A stretch of DNA of 64,000 nt from Aerolutibacter ruishenii (GTDB taxonomy: Bacteria > Pseudomonadota > Gammaproteobacteria > Xanthomonadales > Xanthomonadaceae): the NCBI RefSeq assembly GCF_007830115.1, contig NZ_VLKP01000014.1, forward strand, positions 1-64,000. The letters run 5' to 3'. The translations under genes were made by a program, and so were the position numbers. The notes under the pieces are model-generated. The model did not search any database. It worked only from the letters and a program-made list of their open reading frames with translations, and was not told the DNA's origin. Every line of letters begins with the position of its first letter. The first letter of the stretch is position 1. This document shows positions 57,634 to 64,000 of the stretch, piece by piece.

Positions 57634-58575
57634 TCAGTAGCGACCGACGCTGCCGTCGACTTCGTTGGCCCAGGCGTCGATGCCGCCGGTGACGTTGAAC
57701 AGCTTGCTGAAGCCCAGCCCGCGGAAGTGCTCCGCCGCCTGCTGGCTGCGGCCGCCGTGGTGGCACAGGAACGCCAGCGGGGTGTCCTTCGGCAAGGCTT
57801 CCAGTTCGGCCATGCCGTCGTCGTCGAAGGTGGAGAACGGCACCTTCACCGAGGCGTGCATGCGCTCATCGAACGGGCGCACGTCGACCAGGGTCAGCGT
57901 GCCGGCCGCGACCTGCGCGGCGGCGTCGGCCGGCGACAGCTCGCGCACCTTGGCCGGCGCGTTCGGGTTGTCGATCACCAGGCCGCGGCCGCGGGCGTCG
58001 TCCACCCAATCGATGGTCAGGCCGTCGGCGCGGCGCGCGCTGGCCAGGTCGAACTGCACGCGGATGCCGTCCCGGTCCACCGCGATGGCGCCGGTGTCCA
58101 CCGGGGCCAGCTGCAGGCGCGCGTTGAAACGCGGGTCGACCTCGATCTGCAGCGCGTAGCCCTCGCCGGCATTGGCCACCGCGTCGCGCAGCATCTGCGC
58201 CGCCGCCGGGGTGATGGTGATGGCCGGCGGCGTGCGGTCGGGCTGGGCCAGGCCCAGCACCGTGTACAGCTCGCCGGAGTTGACCATCTGCTCGATGATG
58301 TCGCTGCCACCGACCAGCTCGCCGCCGATGTACAGCTGCGGGATCGTCGGCCACTCGCCAAAGACCTTGATGCCTTCGCGGATCTCCGCATCGGCCAGCA
58401 CGTTGACGTGCGCGTATTCGACCCCGACGGCCGACAGCGCGCCCACGGCCTTGGCCGAGAACCCGCACTGCGGGGCGCGCGGCTCGCCCTTCATGAACAG
58501 GACGACATTGTTGGCGGCCAGCAGCGATTCGATGCGGGCGCGCAGGGCAGGGTCGAGCGACATGGCGGGGTCCAT
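57634..58575 (-). CDS. Monothiol glutaredoxin - HesB-like - rhodanese three-domain fusion
   Basis: The 313-aa protein joins three domains. Residues 1-115 are a Grx4-type monothiol glutaredoxin with CGFS (Cys37) and WPTIPQLYIGGELVGGSDI. Residues about 118-210 resemble a HesB/IscA domain (ITITPAAAQMLRDAV to GLVIDNPNAP) but contain no cysteine and stop before the usual CGCG tail. Residues about 215-313 are a rhodanese domain (LVDVRPFDER, active loop CHHGGRS). The set suggests iron-sulfur cluster trafficking linked to sulfur transfer. An alternative ATG at 58563 would shorten it by four residues. Confidence 0.92.
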   Translation of the reverse strand: MDPAMSLDPALRARIESLLAANNVVLFMKGEPRAPQCGFSAKAVGALSAVGVEYAHVNVLADAEIREGIKVFGEWPTIPQLYIGGELVGGSDIIEQMVNSGELYTVLGLAQPDRTPPAITITPAAAQMLRDAVANAGEGYALQIEVDPRFNARLQLAPVDTGAIAVDRDGIRVQFDLASARRADGLTIDWVDDARGRGLVIDNPNAPAKVRELSPADAAAQVAAGTLTLVDVRPFDERMHASVKVPFSTFDDDGMAELEALPKDTPLAFLCHHGGRSQQAAEHFRGLGFSKLFNVTGGIDAWANEVDGSVGRY

Positions 58576-58683
58576 TAATCAGGGGGAATACGCCATTTTA
58601 CGCCCAGCGTGGCTGCAGGGGCGGTGAACCGGCGGACGATCGCTTGACCCACGTCAGCCCCGGTGGCCGGTCCGGCGCGTCCG

Positions 58684-59316
58684 TCATGGCCGGGCCAGCA
58701 ACCCGCGCGCCACGGGCAGCGCCAGCGCCGCCCACTCGGCATACATCGCCGCCGACGGGTGCAGGCCATCGGCGGCCAGCATCGCCGCTTCGCCGCCGCG
58801 CTGGCGGTTGATGGCGGTGATATCGACGAAGGCTACGCCACGCGCCTCGCACACCTCGCGTGCGCAGGCGTTGTACTCGTCCAGTTCGCGGGCGATCTGG
58901 GCACGGTCGCGGCCCTGTTGCGCCGCGAACGGGGTCACGCCCCAGTCGGGGATCGACAGCACCAGCACCCGGTCGGCGCGCCCGCGCGCATGCCGCACCG
59001 CGCGCGCCAACAAGTCGCCGAACTCACCGGCGTAGTCCGCACAACTGCGATTGCGGTACTGGTTGTTGACCCCGATCAGCAGGCTGACGAAGTCGTACTC
59101 GCCCAGCGGCGGTTGCGCCAGGTCCATCGCGGTCATCAACTCGTCGGTGGTCCAGCCGGTGGTGGCGATGGTGCGCGGGAATTCCAGCGACACGCCTAAC
59201 TCGCGCAGCGCCAGGGTCAGGCGCACCGGCCAGCGTTCGCCGGGCGCGACGCCTTCGCCGATGGTGTAGCTGTCGCCCAGGGCGAGGTAGGTCAGGGCGT
59301 TGGGATCGGTGGCCAT
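58684..59316 (-). CDS. SGNH/GDSL hydrolase family protein
   Basis: Esterase or lipase-like hydrolase of 210 aa. Block I is ALGDSYTIGEG (catalytic Ser), block III is LIGVNNQYRN and block V is ADGLHPSAAMY (catalytic Asp-His), giving the SGNH set. There is no signal peptide from the ATG at 59314-59316, so it is probably cytoplasmic. An in-frame extension upstream looks non-coding. It lies between the glutaredoxin fusion and a minisatellite. Confidence 0.9.
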   Translation of the reverse strand: MATDPNALTYLALGDSYTIGEGVAPGERWPVRLTLALRELGVSLEFPRTIATTGWTTDELMTAMDLAQPPLGEYDFVSLLIGVNNQYRNRSCADYAGEFGDLLARAVRHARGRADRVLVLSIPDWGVTPFAAQQGRDRAQIARELDEYNACAREVCEARGVAFVDITAINRQRGGEAAMLAADGLHPSAAMYAEWAALALPVARGLLARP

Positions 59317-59441
59317 CGTCGTGTCCGGCACAGGTGTGGACGTGGCCGGCGAGCGAGGCGCCACTACGGCCGCGGAAGCGTGGCGAAGACCGTTGGCGCT
59401 TGCCACCCGTCCAGATTACGTCGAGCGCCACCGGGTCGTCA

Positions 59442-59555
59442 CCCGACGGCTGTCACCCGGCAGAGCCAACACCAGACAGCCGCCGCCAGACAGCCATCAC
59501 CAGGCAACCGCCATCAGACAGTCGCCACCAGGCAGCTGTCGTCAGGCAATCGCGC
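59442..59555. repeat. 14-bp minisatellite, about eight degenerate copies
   Basis: Units such as CCAGACAGCCGCCG (59472), CCAGACAGCCATCA (59486), CCAGGCAACCGCCA (59500), TCAGACAGTCGCCA (59514), CCAGGCAGCTGTCG (59528) and TCAGGCAATCGCGC (59542) follow with an exact 14-bp period. Two more divergent units begin at 59442 and 59456, with a 2-bp slip at 59470-59471. The last unit contains the stop codon of the aminotransferase gene (59542-59544), so the array runs into coding sequence. Confidence 0.85.
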
Positions 59556-60795
59556 GCAGTGCCTCACCCTGCACACGCTCCGCATGGCGGTCGAGCACGC
59601 GCTCGATGCGGGTGAACACTTCGCGCACGTCCTCGGGTTGCGGCAGCAGCGTGACGCGGAAGTGGTTGCGGTAGGGCACGTTGAAGCTGGAGCCCGGCAC
59701 CACCAGCACGTCCTCGGTTTCCAGCAGCTCCAGCGCGAACTTGTGGTCGTCGAAGTCACGCGCCGCGGGGCCGGTCACGCCCGGGAACGCGTACAGCGCG
59801 CCGGCCGGCTGCACCAGGGTCAGGTGCCTGCTCGCGGCCACGGCCTCGACCACCGCGCGGCGGGCCTCGTACAGGCGTCCGCCCGGCTCGCACAGCGGGG
59901 TGATGGTGTCCTCGCCGTGCAGCGCCGCATCGATGGCGAACTGGCCCGGCACGTTGGCGCACAGGCGCAGCGCGCCCAGCAGGTCCATCGCGTGGTGGTA
60001 GTCGCCGCTGGCCAGCGGGTCGCCGGACAGCACCGCCCAGCCCACGCGCCAGCCGCACGCACGGTGCACCTTCGACAGGCCACCGAACGACAGGCACGGC
60101 ACCTCGCCGGCCAGCGGCGCGATCGGCTGGAACTGCGCGCCGTCGTAGGTGATGGAGTCGTAGATCTCGTCGGCCATGATCAGCAGGCCGTGCTTGGCCG
60201 CGATCGCCACGATCTGCTGCAGCAGTTCGCGCGGGTACACCGCGCCGGTCGGGTTGTTGGGGTTGATCAGCACGATGGCGCGGGTGCGCGAGGACACCAG
60301 CGACTCGATCTGCTCCGGGTCGGACAGGAAGCCGTTCTCCGGCAGGCAGCTGTAATAGACGGGGCGGCCGTCGTTGAGGATGGTCGCCGCGCTCCACAGC
60401 GGGTAGTCGGGCGAAGGCAGCAGCACCTCGTCACCGGGGTTGAGCAGCGCGCGCAGCGACAGGTCGATCAGCTCGCTGACGCCGTTGCCGATGAACACCC
60501 GCTCGGGCGAGGCGTTGGGCGTGCCGCGCTCCTTGTAGAAGCGGGCCACCGCCTCGCGCGCGGCGGGCAGGCCCTGCTGGTGCGTGTACGGATCGGTACG
60601 CGCGATCTGGTCGGCGATGGCGCGCTGCAGGTGCTCCGGCGCGCGGAACCCGAACGCGCCCGGGTTGCCGATGTTGAGCTTGATCTGCTTGCGTCCCCGG
60701 GCCTCCAGTTCGCGGGCTCGCCGGGCCAGTTCGCCGCGGATTTCGTAGCGGACTTCGGAGAGGCGGTCGCGGGTCTTCAGGCTCGGGGGAGACAT
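59542..60795 (-). CDS. PLP-dependent aminotransferase (alanine transaminase AlaA-like)
   Basis: Class I/II aminotransferase of 417 aa. It has the substrate/PLP motifs LNIGNPGAFGFRAPEH, LLPSPDYPLWSAA, LINPNNPTGAVYP, ADEIYDSITYDG, the catalytic Lys in SFGGLSKVHRACGWRVGW and the Arg in YRNHFRVTLLP. This pattern fits the alanine-transaminase group. The ATG at 60795 matches family starts (SPPSLKTRDRLSEVRYEIRG); a longer form from 60855 is less likely. Its stop lies within the 14-bp repeat array. Confidence 0.9.
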   Translation of the reverse strand: MSPPSLKTRDRLSEVRYEIRGELARRARELEARGRKQIKLNIGNPGAFGFRAPEHLQRAIADQIARTDPYTHQQGLPAAREAVARFYKERGTPNASPERVFIGNGVSELIDLSLRALLNPGDEVLLPSPDYPLWSAATILNDGRPVYYSCLPENGFLSDPEQIESLVSSRTRAIVLINPNNPTGAVYPRELLQQIVAIAAKHGLLIMADEIYDSITYDGAQFQPIAPLAGEVPCLSFGGLSKVHRACGWRVGWAVLSGDPLASGDYHHAMDLLGALRLCANVPGQFAIDAALHGEDTITPLCEPGGRLYEARRAVVEAVAASRHLTLVQPAGALYAFPGVTGPAARDFDDHKFALELLETEDVLVVPGSSFNVPYRNHFRVTLLPQPEDVREVFTRIERVLDRHAERVQGEALRAIA

Positions 60796-60998
60796 TGGCA
60801 GGGCGGGATCGTGGGGAGGGTTGTGCAGATTAGTCGAAATTCTGTCGGCGATCATGAACTTTGCGGCAGATTTTTCCGCCTGAGGGCGGTCTTCCGTGAC
60901 GGTATTGGGCCTTTCGGCGGCCCGCAGGCCTCGGCCCCGTGCCCGAAACGCCGCCGTGGCGCGCCCGGACCGAGCCCGCGACGCCCCCGTGGCTGGTC

Positions 60999-61037
60999 TA
61001 GAATCGCGCCATGCCCACCCGCGCCCCCGCCGTTTGA
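60999..61037 (+). promoter_or_regulatory. TAGAAT box and 8-codon mini-ORF overlapping the rsgA start
   Basis: TAGAAT (60999-61004) matches the -10 consensus at four to five positions. Seven bases later, where transcription would begin, an ATG at 61011 opens an 8-codon frame (MPTRAPAV) whose TGA (61035-61037) overlaps the rsgA TTG (61034-61036). A leaderless mini-ORF could therefore feed ribosomes into rsgA. No good -35 is seen, so this is tentative. Confidence 0.35.
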
Positions 61038-62149
61038 ACCCTGAAGTCGCCGCCCTGCAGGCGATCGGCTGGCCCGTGGCCGCCGATGGCCTGCCGGAGC
61101 CAGCGGCATGGCGCGAGGCGTTGGCACGGCATCCGCAGGCCCGCCCGGCGCGCGTGGTGGAGCAGCACCGCAGCGGTTACGTGGTCGCTGACGGTCCCGA
61201 GCGCACCTTCGGCGTGGAATCCCTGCCCGAATGGCAGCGTCCGCGCTTCCCGCCCGAGCAGCGCGCCGGCGTGGGCGACTGGGTGCTGATCGAGGACCTG
61301 GCCCACCACAAGCCGCAGATCGTGGCGCTGCTGCCGCGCCGCACCAGCATCAAGCGCGGCGCCGCCGGCGAGCACTACCGCCAGCAGCTGATCGCGGCCA
61401 ACGTCGACACCGTGTTCGTGGTCTGCGGCCTGGACCTGGACTTCAATCCGCGCCGGATCGAGCGCTACCTGCTGCTGGTGCGCGGCGGCGCCGAGCCGGT
61501 GGTGGTGCTGACCAAGGCCGACCTGGCCGCGGCCGACCCGACCGCCGCGCCCGAAGCCGACGCCACCCGCGCCATGCTGGCCGAGCAGGGCGTGGCCGTG
61601 TACACGGTCAACGCCAAGGACCCCGCCAGCGTCGCGCAACTCGCGGCGTGGCTGAAGCCAGGCCGCACCGCGGTGCTGGTCGGCTCGTCTGGCGCGGGCA
61701 AATCCACCCTCACCAACACCCTGCTGGGCGAAGCGCGGATGAAGACCAGCGCGGTGCGTGCGCACGACTCGCGTGGTCGCCACACCACCACCTACCGTGC
61801 ACTGTTGCCGTTGCCCTCCGGTGCCTGCCTGATCGACACCCCCGGCATGCGCGAGCTCAAGCCGACCGGCGAGGAGGATGTCGCGGAGAACTTCGCCGAC
61901 ATCGAAGCGCTCGCCGTGCAGTGCAAGTTCCGCGACTGCCGCCACGGCAAGGAGCCCGGGTGCGAGGTGCAGGCGGCGATGGCCGCGGGCACGCTCGACC
62001 CGCAGCGCTTCGCCAACTACCTCAAGCTCAGCGGCGAGGTGGCGGGCGCGGCCAACCGCCTGGCCAACCGCCGTGCGCAGAAGGCCGAGGAAAAGGTACT
62101 GGGCAAGGCGATCAACAAGCGCCTGGACGACAAGTACGGGCACCATTGA
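61034..62149 (+). CDS. rsgA: Small ribosomal subunit biogenesis GTPase RsgA
   Basis: Circularly permuted GTPase that acts late in 30S maturation. The 371-aa protein has an OB-fold start (VGDWVLIED), G4 (VLTKADL), G1 (GSSGAGKSTLTN) and G3 (DTPGMRE) in permuted order, and a C-terminal zinc knuckle with CKFRDCRHGKEPGCEV. A TTG at 61034 is preferred because LNPEVAALQAIGW matches relatives and the TTGA overlaps the mini-ORF stop. In-frame codons further up look non-coding. Confidence 0.94.
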   Translation: MNPEVAALQAIGWPVAADGLPEPAAWREALARHPQARPARVVEQHRSGYVVADGPERTFGVESLPEWQRPRFPPEQRAGVGDWVLIEDLAHHKPQIVALLPRRTSIKRGAAGEHYRQQLIAANVDTVFVVCGLDLDFNPRRIERYLLLVRGGAEPVVVLTKADLAAADPTAAPEADATRAMLAEQGVAVYTVNAKDPASVAQLAAWLKPGRTAVLVGSSGAGKSTLTNTLLGEARMKTSAVRAHDSRGRHTTTYRALLPLPSGACLIDTPGMRELKPTGEEDVAENFADIEALAVQCKFRDCRHGKEPGCEVQAAMAAGTLDPQRFANYLKLSGEVAGAANRLANRRAQKAEEKVLGKAINKRLDDKYGHH

Positions 62150-62226
62150 GCGCGGTCGCTTGCGACGCCCCTGGCCCGTGCCGACCTTCCCGCGGGTATG
62201 GCCGTCGATCCCTGAAGCTCAGGTGT

Positions 62227-62254
62227 CGCCATCCGCCATCCGCCATCCGCCGTC
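62227..62254. repeat. Four tandem 7-bp repeats
   Basis: CGCCATC occurs three times in a row and a fourth copy reads CGCCGTC. The array lies in the 161-bp gap between rsgA and the QEGLA protein gene, which otherwise shows nothing. Confidence 0.7.
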
Positions 62255-62310
62255 TGTCGTGGAATGCCCTCGCGCTTGACGCCGCCGGGACAAAAGCCGA
62301 CAACGAACCC

Positions 62311-63579
62311 GTGGACACCACCCACCTGCCACCCGAAGTGCACTACCACGCCGCCCTGGACGCGCGCCTGGTCAAGGCCGCCAAGGGCATTCGCATCCTC
62401 GCCATGGTCAGCTGGCCGGCCGGCGAGGAAGTGCGCTTCCTCGAGGCACACGCGCGCGGCCAGCACTATCTGCCGCACATCGACTACCCGCGCCGCGATT
62501 TCACCGAGACCCGGCACGAGCTGGACCGTATCGCCGAGGAGGCCGACGAAGGCCATCCGCTGGGCCAGTACATCGCCGAGTCGGCGCGCAGCTGGTGCAC
62601 CGCCGCGGCCATGGTGGAGGCGCTGGGTACCGACGAGGTCACCGGCCACTCGCTGGAGTTGTACGGCGGCCCGACCGAGGCGCTGCCCGGCAACGGCCCC
62701 ACCACCCGCGACGCCGCCCACCACTTCATCGAGATCGCCAACGAGCTCGACCGCGAGTTGCTGGCGCCCTGCGAGCACGTGGAGATCTCCGCCACCGCGC
62801 TGCAACTGCAGCTGCAGCGCGAGCTGGATGATTTCTTCGACGGCCGCATGATCGAGGTGGTGCTGGACCCGGACCTGATCGCCAAGGCCGCCGCCGGCGC
62901 CACCCGCATCCGCCTGCGCCATGGTGCCGCGTTCCGCGACTACGACCGCCAGCAACTGCTGCAGCACGAGGCCTTCGTGCACTCGCTGACCGCGCTCAAC
63001 GGCCGCCACCAGGCCGTGCTGCCCAGCCTGTCGCTGTCGTCGCCGCGCATCACCGCCACCCAGGAAGGCCTGGCCACGTTTGCCGAGCAGATCACCGGCA
63101 ACATCGACATCGGCCGCATGAAGCGCATCAGCCTGCGCATCGAAGCGGTGGCGATGGCGCTGGACGGCGCCGACTTCATCCAGGTGTTCCACTACTTCCT
63201 GGATGCCGGGCAGACACCGGAGGACAGCTTCACCTCCGCGCAGCGCGTGTTCCGGGGCGTGCCCACCCGCGGCGGCCACGCCTTCACCAAGGACACCGTG
63301 TACCTGCGCGGGCTGGTGGACGTGCACACCTTCTTCCGCTGGGCGCTGCGCCAGCAGAAGCTGTACCTGTGCCGCTGGCTGTTCGCCGGCAAGATGACGC
63401 TCACCGACGTGCAGCGCTTCGCCCCGCTGTTCGAGGCCGGCGTGCTGGCTCAGCCGCGCTGGCTGCCGCGCTGGGTGGAACGGGCCAACGGCCTGGCCGG
63501 CATGCTCGCGTTCTCGCTGTTCGCCAACCGCATCCGCCTGGAGAGCGTGCCGGAAGAGGCCGCTTTCCACGATCCATGA
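62311..63579 (+). CDS. QEGLA-motif protein (DUF1704, possible metallopeptidase)
   Basis: The 422-aa protein belongs to the flavohemoglobin expression-modulating QEGLA family. It has HEAFVH (an HExxxH zinc-type motif, about residue 218) and TATQEGLATFAEQITG (about residue 250), the two hallmarks also seen in the eukaryotic MATCAP tubulin peptidases of the same DUF1704 family. A metallopeptidase activity is a plausible inference; bacterial targets are unknown. The GTG at 62311 (MDTTHLPPEVHYHAALDARL) is preferred; the upstream open frame overlaps rsgA and is not coding. Confidence 0.82.
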   Translation: MDTTHLPPEVHYHAALDARLVKAAKGIRILAMVSWPAGEEVRFLEAHARGQHYLPHIDYPRRDFTETRHELDRIAEEADEGHPLGQYIAESARSWCTAAAMVEALGTDEVTGHSLELYGGPTEALPGNGPTTRDAAHHFIEIANELDRELLAPCEHVEISATALQLQLQRELDDFFDGRMIEVVLDPDLIAKAAAGATRIRLRHGAAFRDYDRQQLLQHEAFVHSLTALNGRHQAVLPSLSLSSPRITATQEGLATFAEQITGNIDIGRMKRISLRIEAVAMALDGADFIQVFHYFLDAGQTPEDSFTSAQRVFRGVPTRGGHAFTKDTVYLRGLVDVHTFFRWALRQQKLYLCRWLFAGKMTLTDVQRFAPLFEAGVLAQPRWLPRWVERANGLAGMLAFSLFANRIRLESVPEEAAFHDP

Positions 63580-63657
63580 CCGTATTGTGGATGCGTGTGG
63601 GGTAGGGGCCTTCGGCTGGGGCTAGAATCGACGGTCCACCCGCCCCCAATCGGAACC

Positions 63658-64000
<343 letters not shown>

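Noticed and set aside
59442-59555. A CRISPR array
   Set aside because: The units are 14 bp, directly adjacent and degenerate, with no spacers and no cas genes. It is a minisatellite.
60876-60889. CCGCC-TGAG-GGCGG hairpin as a terminator upstream of rsgA
   Set aside because: The stem is only 5 bp, and the A/T tract is on the wrong side for a plus-strand terminator.

Overview
The window is about 70% G+C and densely packed with housekeeping genes. It looks like chromosomal DNA of a gammaproteobacterium of the Xanthomonadaceae/Lysobacteraceae (Xanthomonas, Lysobacter, Luteimonas or relatives). This rests on the complete aa3-type cytochrome oxidase locus, the rpsU-yqeY-dnaG block next to tsaD, the engB / cytochrome c4 / double dsbA cluster, the short PutA without a DNA-binding domain, many GTG/TTG starts with ATGA stop-start overlaps, and two TonB-dependent receptors. 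The genus is inferred, not proven.

Layout. 1-215: 3' end of an ISL3-type transposase, then a 25-bp inverted repeat. 215-3445: putA (minus strand). 3839-11927: cytochrome oxidase structural and assembly genes ctaC-ctaD-small assembly ORF-ctaG-ctaE, a small convergent membrane-protein gene, then surf1, a Sco-like gene, ctaA and ctaB. 11965-16885 (minus): S9 peptidase, dnaG, yqeY, rpsU. 16886-17474: gene-free region with two nested inverted-repeat elements. 17475-22215: tsaD, folB, folK, a small membrane ORF, a pteridine reductase (minus), a MidA-like methyltransferase and a VanZ-like gene. 22311-26619 (minus): the coupled set lytic transglycosylase, NAD-binding protein and cca. 26716-30734: TauE/SafE exporter and a frameshifted TonB receptor. 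30870-34291 (minus): EEP nuclease-like protein, two DsbA proteins and a diheme cytochrome c4. 34642-43484: engB, an apparently Fur-regulated TonB receptor with a PepSY protein, glutamate-cysteine ligase and PEP carboxylase. 43490-45836: FrmR operator, frmR, frmA and fghA (formaldehyde detoxification). 45927-55426: LuxR-type regulator, a hypothetical gene, three amidohydrolase-family genes, a DegV protein, a DUF1761 protein and a small hypothetical gene. 55575-63579: AMP nucleosidase, LprI-like and DUF924 proteins, a Grx/HesB-like/rhodanese fusion, SGNH hydrolase, aminotransferase, rsgA and a QEGLA-motif protein. 63658-end: start of maeB.

How the genes connect. The cta locus holds the three core oxidase subunits, the heme A pathway (ctaB then ctaA), the copper and assembly factors (ctaG, surf1, a Sco-like protein) and a 44-residue assembly peptide. 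Cytochrome c4 at 33.4-34.3 kb is a plausible electron donor. Glutathione synthesis (glutamate-cysteine ligase), glutathione-dependent formaldehyde oxidation (frmA, fghA) and a monothiol glutaredoxin fusion form a glutathione theme. folB, folK and the pteridine reductase form a folate/pterin cluster.

I found no CRISPR array, no recognisable tRNA or rRNA, no prophage and no defence island. The less ordinary observations are the nested inverted-repeat elements between rpsU and tsaD, a 14-bp minisatellite next to an aminotransferase stop codon, a metal-ligand-less amidohydrolase coupled to a normal one, a frameshifted TonB receptor, a possible leaderless mini-ORF overlapping the rsgA start, and precise FrmR-type and Fur-type operator candidates.
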